From: Clostridiales bacterium UBA6388
GTDB taxonomy: Bacteria; Bacillota; Clostridia; Oscillospirales; Oscillospiraceae
NCBI GenBank assembly: GCA_002437575.1
Contig: DJQK01000004.1
Coordinates: forward strand, 5,186-10,617
Direction of reading: 5' to 3'
DNA length: 5,432 bases
Part shown: positions 1 through 5,369 of the stretch, one piece after another
Layout of the letters: each line of letters opens with the position of its first letter
Position numbering within the stretch: the first letter of the stretch is position 1
Made by a program: the position numbers and the translations under genes
Notes under the pieces: model-generated
Seen by the model: the letters and a program-made list of their open reading frames with translations, nothing else
Told to the model about the DNA's origin: nothing
Database searches by the model: none

Positions 1-444
1 GAGATGGCCGCCTGGTACGCCGCCCAGGGCATGACCCTCTTCGACGCCCTGAATGCCCTCTATGAGAAGTACGGCTACTACGCCGAGAAGACCCACAACC
101 TGGTGATGCCCGGCCTGGACGGCCTGCGGGACATGGCGGAGCTCATGCGCAAGCTGAAGGACGAGCCCCCCACTGAGATCGCCGGCACCGAGGTGGTGGT
201 CCGCAAGGACTACAACGACGGCACCGTCCACGACTGCCGCACCGGCGCCGTCACGAAGATGGAGCTCTCCGGCTCCAACGTCCTGCGCTTTGAGCTTGCC
301 GACGGCACCACCATCCTGGCCCGTCCCTCCGGCACCGAGCCCAAGATCAAGGTCTATCTCTCCGCCGTCGGAAAGACGAAGGAGGAGGCTTGCGCGGTCA
401 TCGAAACGATGAAGAAAACCGCAAACGAGCTCATGAAAGCCTGA
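1..444 (+). CDS. Phosphoglucomutase/phosphomannomutase family protein, C-terminal part (5' end outside window)
   Basis: This is an open frame running in from before the window, with 147 codons visible before a TGA stop. The family (alpha-D-phosphohexomutase) interconverts hexose 1-phosphates and 6-phosphates in the cytoplasm, linking glycogen or sugar-nucleotide metabolism to glycolysis. The visible part holds the end of domain 3, with the segment MTLFDALNALYEKYGYYAEK, and all of domain 4. The phosphate-binding loop RPSGTEPKIKVY is encoded from about 322 to 357. The catalytic phosphoserine and the metal-binding loop would lie upstream and cannot be checked. The text resembles the long (about 570-residue) Firmicute PgcA type more than GlmM, but I cannot separate glucose from mannose specificity from this fragment. 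The gene converges on pyk and ends at a shared terminator. Family assignment is firm; substrate is not. Confidence 0.93.
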   Translation, partial: EMAAWYAAQGMTLFDALNALYEKYGYYAEKTHNLVMPGLDGLRDMAELMRKLKDEPPTEIAGTEVVVRKDYNDGTVHDCRTGAVTKMELSGSNVLRFELADGTTILARPSGTEPKIKVYLSAVGKTKEEACAVIETMKKTANELMKA

Positions 445-454
445 GCATTGCAAG

Positions 455-489
455 AAAAAACGCGCACCGCAATCTGCGGTGCGCGTTTT
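455..489. terminator. Bidirectional intrinsic terminator between the phosphohexomutase gene and pyk
   Basis: An 11-bp perfect GC-rich stem (461-471 with 475-485) closes a 3-nt loop. The stem is extended by A/T pairs: A457-460 faces T486-489. Read rightwards it is followed by TTTTGTTTG. Read leftwards it is followed by six T (complement of A455-460) and then CTTG. Both convergent genes can therefore end here: the phosphohexomutase stop lies 10 bases before this feature, and the pyk stop lies just beyond its other side. Confidence 0.93.
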
Positions 490-498
490 GTTTGTCTG

Positions 499-1914
499 TT
501 ACTGGATGGTGTCGACGCGAATGAGGTTCGTATTGCCGGACGCGCCGTTGACCGTGCCGCCGGTCAAAACGATATTGTCTCCGGGCTGCAAGTGAAGGGC
601 CTGCTTGGCGGCCTTTCTGGCGTGGTAAAAAAGAACGTCCGTCGACTCAAAATGCTCGCACAGAACCGGCTGCACGCCCCAGGAAAGGGCGAGCTTGTAC
701 CACACGGCTTTGCTTGTCGCCATGCCGACGATATCCATCGGCACGCGGAAGCGCGAGACCATGCGCACCGTTCTTCCGGACAGCGAGCTTACCACGATGG
801 CCTTGGCCCCGATGTCGATGGCCATGCCGCAGGTAGCGTGGGAGATGGCATCAAGTAGATTTTTGATCTGGAAGTGATAGTTGCGGAAGCGGGTCTCGTA
901 GTGGATGTGCTGCTCGGTCTCTTCGGCGATGGCGGCCATCGTTTCTACAGCCTTCACCGGATATTTGCCCGCGGCGGTCTCGCCCGAGAGCATGACGGCG
1001 CTCGTGCCGTCGTACACGGCATTTGCAACGTCCGAAATTTCAGCGCGTGTGGGGCGGGGATTGTGGATCATGGACTCGAGCATCTCCGTTGCGGTGATGA
1101 CGCGGCGGCCCTTCACGCGGCAGATGTTGATGAGCTGCTTCTGGATGGCGGGAAGCTCTGTAAACGGAACCTCGACGCCGAGATCGCCGCGGGCTACCAT
1201 GATGCCCTCACAGGCCTCGCAGATCTCCTCGGCATTGTCCACGCCCGCGCGGTTTTCGATCTTCGCGATGACGTCGATGGAGCGTCCGCCGTGCGCGGAC
1301 AAAAACGCCTTGAGGTCGAGGATATCGTCCTTGCTGGAGACGAAGGATGCGGCAATGAAGTCCACGCCGTTTTCAATGCCCAGAAGAAGGTCCTTCCGGT
1401 CCTGCTCGCTCAAATACGGCTGTTTGAGGACCTTATTGGGAAAGCTCATGCTCTTGCGGTCGGAAAGATCGCCGCCGACGATCGCCTGACAGCGGATGTC
1501 GGGGCCTTCGACGGCCAGCACGCGGAAGATGACCAGGCCGTTGTTGACCAGGATCGTGTCTCCGGGCTGCATTTCCCTCGCGAGGTTCTTGTAGCTCACG
1601 GAGACGATGGTCTCGTCGCCTTCTACCTCGCGCGTGGTGAAGGTGAAAAGATCGCCGTCATTGAGGTGGATCTTTCCGTTTTTGAACGTGCCCGTGCGGT
1701 ACTCGGGGCCTTTGGTGTCGAGCATGATGGCGATGGGAAGATCGAGCTCTTCGCGCACGGTTTTGATCATGCGGAGCTTTTCGAGCTGCTCTTCGTGCGT
1801 GCCGTGCGAGAAATTCAGGCGGGCGACATTGACGCCCGCCCGGCACATGGCGGCAAAGACCTTCGGGTCGCTGCTTGCAGGGCCGATGGTCGCGACGATT
1901 TTTGTCTTTCTCAT
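499..1914 (-). CDS. pyk: Pyruvate kinase
   Basis: Catalyses phosphoenolpyruvate + ADP to pyruvate + ATP, the last step of glycolysis, in the cytoplasm. The 471-residue protein is full length for the short bacterial form and lacks the extra PEP-utiliser-like C-terminal domain of Bacillus Pyk. Visible landmarks are ARLNFSHG (31-38, substrate/K+ site), MLDTKGPEYRTG (64-75), the B-domain lid (about 76-165), the catalytic lysine in AKIEN (217-221), metal-binding MVARGDLG (239-246), ITATEMLESM (273-282) and SGETAAGKYP (310-319). The C-terminal domain starts near 350. Two positions differ from the common consensus: Glu277 where ATQML is usual, and Ala223 where KIENxEG is usual. The ATG is preceded by GGAAGGGA (1922-1929) at good spacing. 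The gene has its own promoter and a long structured leader with an internal terminator, so attenuation control is likely (inference). Confidence 0.97.
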   Translation of the reverse strand: MRKTKIVATIGPASSDPKVFAAMCRAGVNVARLNFSHGTHEEQLEKLRMIKTVREELDLPIAIMLDTKGPEYRTGTFKNGKIHLNDGDLFTFTTREVEGDETIVSVSYKNLAREMQPGDTILVNNGLVIFRVLAVEGPDIRCQAIVGGDLSDRKSMSFPNKVLKQPYLSEQDRKDLLLGIENGVDFIAASFVSSKDDILDLKAFLSAHGGRSIDVIAKIENRAGVDNAEEICEACEGIMVARGDLGVEVPFTELPAIQKQLINICRVKGRRVITATEMLESMIHNPRPTRAEISDVANAVYDGTSAVMLSGETAAGKYPVKAVETMAAIAEETEQHIHYETRFRNYHFQIKNLLDAISHATCGMAIDIGAKAIVVSSLSGRTVRMVSRFRVPMDIVGMATSKAVWYKLALSWGVQPVLCEHFESTDVLFYHARKAAKQALHLQPGDNIVLTGGTVNGASGNTNLIRVDTIQ

Positions 1915-1998
1915 AGTAAAATCCCTTCCGAATCCGGCCGCGTCTTTTGCGCAGCCGCTTTTTTACGTTGCACAGGTGCAGCGCCCCTTTCTGGACCG

Positions 1999-2029
1999 AA
2001 AAAGGGACAGAACCAAACGGCTCTGTCCC
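1999..2029 (-). terminator. Intrinsic terminator inside the pyk leader
   Basis: On the minus strand, GGGACAGAGCC (2029-2019) pairs with GGTTCTGTCCC (2014-2004) around a GTTT loop, giving 11 bp with one G-U. Five T follow (2003-1999) and then CGG. It lies about 95 nt downstream of the predicted transcription start and about 85 nt before the pyk ATG. Transcription from the pyk promoter must therefore pass it to reach pyk. The plus strand has no T-run after the stem, so it works only towards pyk. It may also limit read-through from the amylase gene upstream. Confidence 0.85.
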
Positions 2030-2122
2030 GGATGCGCGTGCACCGGCCGAAAATCGCTTCCGGCTTCCAAACGAATAGGACGCAGGACGCATCCTATGAC
2101 AGACTCCACCTCTCGCTTGGAC
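1999..2122 (-). promoter_or_regulatory. Structured pyk leader RNA, candidate attenuator or riboswitch-like element
   Basis: RNA predicted to start near 2122 can fold as follows. P1 is TCCAAGCGA (2121-2113) with TCGTTTGGA (2074-2066), 9 bp with one G-U. Inside P1 is a 15-nt purine-rich single strand (2112-2098), then hairpin P2 (2097-2089 with 2083-2075, 9 bp with one U-G, 5-nt loop) stacked directly on P1. P3 is a 7-bp hairpin (2064-2046). The terminator follows. A competing pairing exists: TCTGTC (2103-2098) plus GGATGCGT (2094-2087) can pair with GCGCATCC (2037-2030) plus GACAGA (2027-2022). That gives 14 bp around a small internal loop, and would open P2 and remove the 5' arm of the terminator. 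The pairings are read directly from sequence; a switching role is inference. I do not recognise a known riboswitch class, T-box or protein-antiterminator site. It could also be the end of a separate small RNA. Confidence 0.55.
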
Positions 2123-2128
2123 GGCCCT

Positions 2129-2157
2129 ATTTTAGCACAACTTTTTCGGTGTGACAA
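2129..2157 (-). promoter_or_regulatory. Promoter of pyk (sigma-A/sigma-70 type)
   Basis: On the minus strand a -35 box TTGTCA (2157-2152) and a -10 box TAAAAT (2134-2129) are separated by 17 bp. An extended -10 TGC immediately precedes the -10. The predicted start is near 2122, about 208 nt before the pyk ATG. Confidence 0.85.
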
Positions 2158-2171
2158 TGGGTATTGTGTCA
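2150..2171. promoter_or_regulatory. Imperfect palindrome over the pyk -35 box, possible operator
   Basis: Arms TGTGACAAT (2150-2158) and ATTGTGTCA (2163-2171) match at 7 of 9 positions around a 4-bp centre GGGT. The palindrome covers the whole -35 box of the pyk promoter, a classic place for a repressor. The arms do not match the Rex, CcpA or CRP consensus well, so no regulator is assigned. Confidence 0.4.
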
Positions 2172-2226
2172 AGAAATTTGGAGAAATGCACAATTAAATT
2201 TGACGCTTTTTATGCAGAACGCAGTT

Positions 2227-3519
2227 TTACGCAATTTCCGGCGAACGGAAGATGATGGGCTCACCCGAGCAGAGCGTTTTTCCGTTTTCGACCTTCACAC
2301 TGCCGCCGCCCAGCAGATCCTCATACGTCCCATCCGGCGCGGGAACGGCAATTTCCGCAGAGCTTGCCTTCAGGCTGAACACGCCCACAAAGTGCCCGCG
2401 GTCGCCGGAGCGCTGCATGACGGCGATGTCGGATTCGTCGTCTGCCTCGCTCCGGAAATAGTCGTGCGTGCCGAGTTGCTGCTTGATTCCGGCCAGCGTT
2501 TTCAGAAGCGGCGTCAGGTCCCTGCCGGTCTTCGTGTCGATCGGGTCCTTTTCAAAAAGGCTCGGCAAATGGTCGTTTTCAAATTCCTGCCCGGCGTAAA
2601 GAAGCGTCGCGCCCTTGAGGAAATACAGCATCGCGGTGTAATTCCGAAGCGCCTTTTCGTCCTTCACATACGAGCAGATACGCATCTGGTCGTGGTTTTC
2701 CAGAAAGCGCAGCTTATTGTAGTTTGCGGGGTAGATGGCCTCCTGAAAATCCAGCAGGTCCAGATAGTGGCTGAGCGCGATTTTTCCCTGTAAATATTTG
2801 TCGAAGGCCTCGCGGATATCATATTCATACTCCATGTCGAACGCTTCATACAGATCGTAGTCGAGGCAAGAGTAGATGCCGCGGTGCCGGGCCAGACAGC
2901 CAAAGCTCCGGTGCACGCTCTCGGCCAGCCAGATGCAGCCGGGGTTGACCGCAGCAACCGCCTTTCTTGCCGCCTTCCAGAACGCGAGCGGCACGAAGGA
3001 CGCCACATCGCAACGGAAGCCGTCGACGATCCCGGCCCAGAATTGCAGGCTCTCGATCTGATAGTCCCAGAGGGCCCTGTTCGTATAGTCCAGATCGATA
3101 ACGTCCGACCAGTCGCCCATCTTGTTGCCGGGGCGGCCATCTTTTCCGCGGTAGAAAAAGTCGGGGTGCTCGGCAAAAAGCGTCGAGTCCGGGGACGTGT
3201 GGTTATACACAACGTCGATCATGCACCTCATGCCCCGCGCGTGAATTTCGTCCACCAGCTGCTTGAAATCCTCCATCGTGCCGTAGGCGGGGTTGACGGT
3301 ACGGTAGTCGCGGTTGGCATACGGGCAGCCGAGGCTTCCCTTTTTGCCCTCGACGCCGATGGGATGGATGGGCAAAAACCAGACGATGTCCGTTCCAAGA
3401 TCGCGGATGCGGTCCAGATCCGGGAGAATGGCGCGGAACGTGCCCTCTTTGGTGTGATTTCTGACATAGATCGAATAGATGATCGCGTTTTGAAGCCGCG
3501 GGTCTGTGTTGACTGCCAT
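2227..3519 (-). CDS. GH13 alpha-amylase-family glycoside hydrolase, intracellular
   Basis: Retaining alpha-glucan hydrolase family with a TIM-barrel catalytic domain. All four conserved GH13 regions are present in the 430-residue protein: DVVYNH (102-107), GFRCD with nucleophile Asp171 (167-171), WLAE with acid/base Glu200 (197-200) and FLENHD with transition-state stabiliser Asp277 (272-277). The B-domain excursion after strand 3 holds a PDFFYRGKDGR segment. A short beta-rich C-terminal domain (about 365-430) ends the protein. No signal peptide or anchor is visible, so it should act in the cytoplasm on imported malto-oligosaccharides or glycogen; the exact bond specificity is not readable. 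I start at the ATG at 3519 because GGGAGGG lies 6 nt upstream. The ATG 12 codons earlier has no ribosome site and sits against the -10 box. Its stop is followed by the pyk promoter region with no clear terminator between them. Confidence 0.92.
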   Translation of the reverse strand: MAVNTDPRLQNAIIYSIYVRNHTKEGTFRAILPDLDRIRDLGTDIVWFLPIHPIGVEGKKGSLGCPYANRDYRTVNPAYGTMEDFKQLVDEIHARGMRCMIDVVYNHTSPDSTLFAEHPDFFYRGKDGRPGNKMGDWSDVIDLDYTNRALWDYQIESLQFWAGIVDGFRCDVASFVPLAFWKAARKAVAAVNPGCIWLAESVHRSFGCLARHRGIYSCLDYDLYEAFDMEYEYDIREAFDKYLQGKIALSHYLDLLDFQEAIYPANYNKLRFLENHDQMRICSYVKDEKALRNYTAMLYFLKGATLLYAGQEFENDHLPSLFEKDPIDTKTGRDLTPLLKTLAGIKQQLGTHDYFRSEADDESDIAVMQRSGDRGHFVGVFSLKASSAEIAVPAPDGTYEDLLGGGSVKVENGKTLCSGEPIIFRSPEIA

Positions 3520-3525
3520 AGCGAT

Positions 3526-3532
3526 CCCTCCC
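3526..3532 (-). promoter_or_regulatory. Ribosome binding site fixing the GH13 start
   Basis: GGGAGGG on the minus strand lies 6 nt before the ATG at 3519. The ATG at 3555 has no comparable site and would lie upstream of the predicted transcription start, so the shorter reading is preferred. Confidence 0.85.
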
Positions 3533-3555
3533 GGAATAATTTTGCTTGCAGCCAT

Positions 3556-3583
3556 AGTTTAGCACAAATATCGCCGCGTGCAA
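3556..3583 (-). promoter_or_regulatory. Promoter of the GH13 gene
   Basis: The -10 box TAAACT (3561-3556) carries an extended TGC just upstream. A weak -35 box TTGCAC (3583-3578) lies 16 bp away. The predicted start is near 3549, giving a leader of about 30 nt. The -35 is poor, which fits a promoter that needs an activator or the extended -10. Confidence 0.6.
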
Positions 3584-3598
3584 TTGGCTGCTTTGCAC
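3578..3598. promoter_or_regulatory. Inverted repeat overlapping the GH13 promoter -35, possible operator
   Basis: Perfect 6-bp arms GTGCAA (3578-3583) and TTGCAC (3593-3598) flank a 9-bp spacer. The left arm is exactly the -35 box of the amylase promoter. There is no T-run on either side, so it is unlikely to be a terminator for the upstream yitT-like gene. The regulator is unknown. Confidence 0.35.
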
Positions 3599-3603
3599 AA
3601 AGA

Positions 3604-4218
3604 TCACTGCGTTTTGCCCGGAATTTTCTGAATGAGGCCGATGATCTGGCCGGACAAAATGACCGTGAGAAGCGAAAAGCCGATGCGCTTGACCGGGATA
3701 TAGCTCAAAGACAGTAAAAGCACGATCAGGTCAGAAAGAAGATACACCTTTTCAATGTTCCAGCCCGTGACGTGCGAGACGCTCATGGCTAAGGCATCGT
3801 CTCCGCCCGGCGCGCCGCCGATCTTCACGCAAAGCCCCGCGCCCACGCCGACAAAGATCGCGCCGATAAACGCCGCCAGCAGCGGGTAATTTGCGATCTG
3901 CGGGAAAAGCGGCGGGAACTGCTCGTATAATTTGTAGCTCAGAGAAAAGCCGGCCGTGGACAAAAACGAGTAGGTAAGAAATTTTTTGCCCAGCAGCTTC
4001 CAGCCAAGACCGTAGCACAGAACGTTCAGAACCGCGCCCGAGACGGACGGCGAAATTGAAAACCAGTGCTCCAGCAAAAGCGTCAGTCCCAGCACGCCGC
4101 CCTCCGTCACGCCGGAAAGCGAATGCACATTATAAAGTCCGAAGGCCAGAAACGCGCTCGCGAAAATAGAGACGAGCACGCCGCGGACAGTAAGCCCCAG
4201 ACTGCGCAGGGTAGTCAA
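3604..4218 (-). CDS. YitT-family integral membrane protein (short form)
   Basis: A 204-residue, very hydrophobic protein of the YitT family (PF02588-type), of unknown biochemical function. Hydrophobic segments fall near residues 10-28, 38-52, 58-76, 82-98, 110-130, 157-175 and 179-196, about six to seven passes. The family's glycine-rich signature GVGAGLCVKIGGAPGGDDAL (124-143) and the N-terminal pattern LAFGLYNVHSLSGVTEGGVLGL (24-45 region) support the call. Typical YitT proteins are about 280 residues and end in a cytoplasmic DUF2179 domain; this one stops right after the membrane part. The stop is clean, with no frameshift evident. The start is TTG, chosen because GAGG (4229-4226) lies 7 nt upstream and a nearby ATG in this leader runs into a stop within four codons. 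The gene has its own promoter and is divergent from an araC-type regulator gene that may control it. Confidence 0.85.
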   Translation of the reverse strand: MTTLRSLGLTVRGVLVSIFASAFLAFGLYNVHSLSGVTEGGVLGLTLLLEHWFSISPSVSGAVLNVLCYGLGWKLLGKKFLTYSFLSTAGFSLSYKLYEQFPPLFPQIANYPLLAAFIGAIFVGVGAGLCVKIGGAPGGDDALAMSVSHVTGWNIEKVYLLSDLIVLLLSLSYIPVKRIGFSLLTVILSGQIIGLIQKIPGKTQ

Positions 4219-4225
4219 ACTAAAA

Positions 4226-4229
4226 CCTC
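4226..4229 (-). promoter_or_regulatory. Ribosome binding site fixing the TTG start of the yitT-like gene
   Basis: GAGG on the minus strand is followed by a 7-nt spacer and then TTG at 4218. No in-frame ATG or GTG with a better site is present between the promoter and this codon. Confidence 0.7.
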
Positions 4230-4252
4230 ATTTCGTTGTGTTATGTTACCCT

Positions 4253-4281
4253 ATTATGCCAGAGGCGGTGCGGGAAGTCAA
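4253..4281 (-). promoter_or_regulatory. Promoter of the yitT-like gene
   Basis: On the minus strand TTGACT (4281-4276) and CATAAT (4258-4253) are separated by 17 bp, with TG at the extended -10 position. The predicted start is near 4246, about 27 nt before the TTG codon. It is a strong, near-consensus promoter. Confidence 0.85.
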
Positions 4282-4292
4282 GCCGGGGTGCG
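4267..4292. repeat. Short direct repeats between divergent promoters, possible AraC-type sites
   Basis: GGTGCG occurs at 4267-4272 and again at 4287-4292. The repeats are 20 bp apart, about two helical turns, and bracket the yitT -35 box. AraC-family proteins often bind direct half-sites on one DNA face. At six bases in GC-rich DNA, chance is a real alternative. Confidence 0.25.
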
Positions 4293-4293
4293 C

Positions 4294-4322
4294 TTGCAGG
4301 ATTTCGCGGGCTGTGCTAAAAT
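4294..4322 (+). promoter_or_regulatory. Promoter of the araC-family regulator gene
   Basis: The -35 box TTGCAG (4294-4299) and the -10 box TAAAAT (4317-4322) are separated by 17 bp, with extended -10 TGC just upstream. The predicted start is near 4329, leaving a short purine-rich leader before the ATG. Confidence 0.8.
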
Positions 4323-4339
4323 GGACAAAAAACAAAAAA

Positions 4340-4347
4340 GGGGAGGG
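4340..4347 (+). promoter_or_regulatory. Ribosome binding site fixing the araC-family start
   Basis: GGGGAGGG is followed by AAGACGC and then ATG at 4355. The frame stays open upstream to 4238, but an ATG there would precede the promoter's -10 box, so the start at 4355 is preferred. Confidence 0.88.
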
Positions 4348-4354
4348 AAGACGC

Positions 4355-5212
4355 ATGGAACAGCCGGGTTATGAGCAGCGCGGATATCTGCACGAGGAGT
4401 TTCACCTGTTTCACCTGACGAGCGAGATCCGCGAGCCCGTCGACTGGCACTATCACGCGTTTCACAAGCTCTGCGTGTACCTCGGCGGCAGCGCCGCAAG
4501 CTACGGCATCGAGGGCCGCAGCTACGTGCTCGAGCCGGGCGACATCATCCTTGTGCCGCAGGGCAGCATCCACCGGCCGGAGCTTGCCCCCGGCGCGGCG
4601 TATGACCGGATGATTCTGTACCTTTCGCCGGACTATTTGCGAAAAGCGGACGCCGGAGAGGCGGGGCTGGAAACCTGCTTTTTGCAGGCAGCCGAGTCGT
4701 TCCGCTTCGTCGTGCGCACGGGCTCGCGCAGCTCGGCGCTTTTGACAGAACTTTTACAGCTCGAGCGGGCACTGACACAGCCAGGCTTTGCGCAATCACT
4801 TCTGGTGCAGTCGCTGCTGTTCGCCTTTCTCATCGGGCTCACGCGCATGACGCAGTCGGACGAGCTGATCTTCGCCGGGGCCAGCGCGTGCGACGAGAAG
4901 ATCGCGGCCATTTTGCAATATCTTTCACACGACCCGACAGAAAATATATCCATTGACGCTTTGGCCTCGAAGTTTTACATCAGCAAGTACCACATGATGC
5001 GCCGCTTCCGCGCCCAGACGGGCTACACGATCCACGCGTATCTGGTCGGCAAGCGCCTGATGCTCGCGCGCGAGCTGATCGCGGACGGAACGCCGGTGAT
5101 GGAGGCGGCGGCCCTGAGCGGATTTGGCGATTACTCGGCGTTTTCCCGGGCCTACCGCCGGCAGTTCGGCGCCGCTCCGGCCGCACAGAAGCGAAGCGCC
5201 GCCGGGATATGA
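4355..5212 (+). CDS. AraC-family transcriptional regulator with N-terminal cupin
   Basis: A 285-residue DNA-binding regulator. Residues about 15-90 form an AraC-type cupin sensor: the WHYHAFHKL segment (31-39) with three histidines, then VLEPGDIILVPQGSIHRPE (58-76) with a further histidine at 73. A helical linker follows. The C-terminal domain (about 182-275) has two helix-turn-helix units: ISIDALASKFYISKYHMMRRF (198-218) and PVMEAAALSGFGDYSAFSRAYR (247-268), ending in RQFGAAP. Proteins of this layout usually sense a sugar or other small molecule and activate nearby transport or catabolic genes. Here no transporter is adjacent; the divergent yitT-like gene and self-regulation are the nearest candidates. 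The ligand is not readable. The gene has its own promoter. No terminator is visible before the tRNA operon 76 nt downstream. Confidence 0.95.
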   Translation: MEQPGYEQRGYLHEEFHLFHLTSEIREPVDWHYHAFHKLCVYLGGSAASYGIEGRSYVLEPGDIILVPQGSIHRPELAPGAAYDRMILYLSPDYLRKADAGEAGLETCFLQAAESFRFVVRTGSRSSALLTELLQLERALTQPGFAQSLLVQSLLFAFLIGLTRMTQSDELIFAGASACDEKIAAILQYLSHDPTENISIDALASKFYISKYHMMRRFRAQTGYTIHAYLVGKRLMLARELIADGTPVMEAAALSGFGDYSAFSRAYRRQFGAAPAAQKRSAAGI

Positions 5213-5232
5213 GAAAAGTTTTTGCAGAGGGC

Positions 5233-5261
5233 TTGACAGAACGCGGTTCGTATGGTACTAT
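5233..5261 (+). promoter_or_regulatory. Promoter of the tRNA operon
   Basis: Consensus -35 TTGACA (5233-5238), a 17-bp spacer and -10 TACTAT (5256-5261), with TG at the extended -10 position. The predicted start is near 5268, about 20 nt before the mature tRNA-Gly 5' end. The strength suits a stable-RNA operon. Confidence 0.9.
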
Positions 5262-5288
5262 TTTTAGGCTGATTATGTCAGTGCGCCT

Positions 5289-5363
5289 GCGGGTGTAGCA
5301 CAACGGCCAGGGCACCAGCCTTCCAAGCTGGGGACGCGGGTTCGATTCCCGTCACCCGCTCCA
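5289..5363 (+). tRNA. tRNA-Gly(TCC)
   Basis: Acceptor arms GCGGGTG (5289-5295) and CACCCGC (5353-5359) pair fully, followed by discriminator T and an encoded CCA (5361-5363). Anticodon stem CCAGC/GCTGG encloses the loop CTTCCAA, with anticodon TCC at 5322-5324, reading GGA/GGG glycine codons. The T-arm GCGGG TTCGATT CCCGT is normal, with one terminal wobble. The D-arm is short but acceptable. It is the first gene of a tRNA operon. Confidence 0.97.
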
Positions 5364-5369
5364 CTCTAT

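Noticed and set aside
1963..2109. Possible short leader peptide inside the pyk leader (GTG at 2109 or ATG at 2092)
   Set aside because: Neither start has a properly spaced Shine-Dalgarno site. The ATG frame runs past the pyk start, and the GTG frame ends at a TAA before it with no run of regulatory codons.
874..2154. Long plus-strand open frame (426 codons) opposite pyk
   Set aside because: It is a shadow of the GC-rich pyk gene and its leader. Its product has no recognisable domain, it lacks a ribosome site, and pyk on the other strand is beyond doubt.
2167..2172. Consensus TTGACA on the minus strand upstream of pyk as the -35 box
   Set aside because: No -10 lies 16-18 bp downstream (the place reads ACCGAA). 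The TTGTCA box at 2157-2152 has perfect 17-bp spacing to TAAAAT.
1915..2226. Known riboswitch or T-box upstream of pyk
   Set aside because: I looked for the T-box TGGNACCGCG element and for c-di-GMP, glycine, THF and ZTP core motifs and could not place any. A covariance search would be needed to exclude all classes.
3520..3555. Longer amylase start at the ATG at 3555
   Set aside because: It has no ribosome site and lies right against the -10 box, upstream of the likely transcription start.
2884..3717. Plus-strand open frame (277 codons) opposite the amylase gene
   Set aside because: It is antisense to an enzyme with all four GH13 motifs. No start signal or family resemblance is present.
4238..4354. 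N-terminal extension of the AraC-family protein to 4238
   Set aside because: The extension crosses the gene's own promoter and the divergent yitT promoter, and a strong ribosome site precedes the ATG at 4355.
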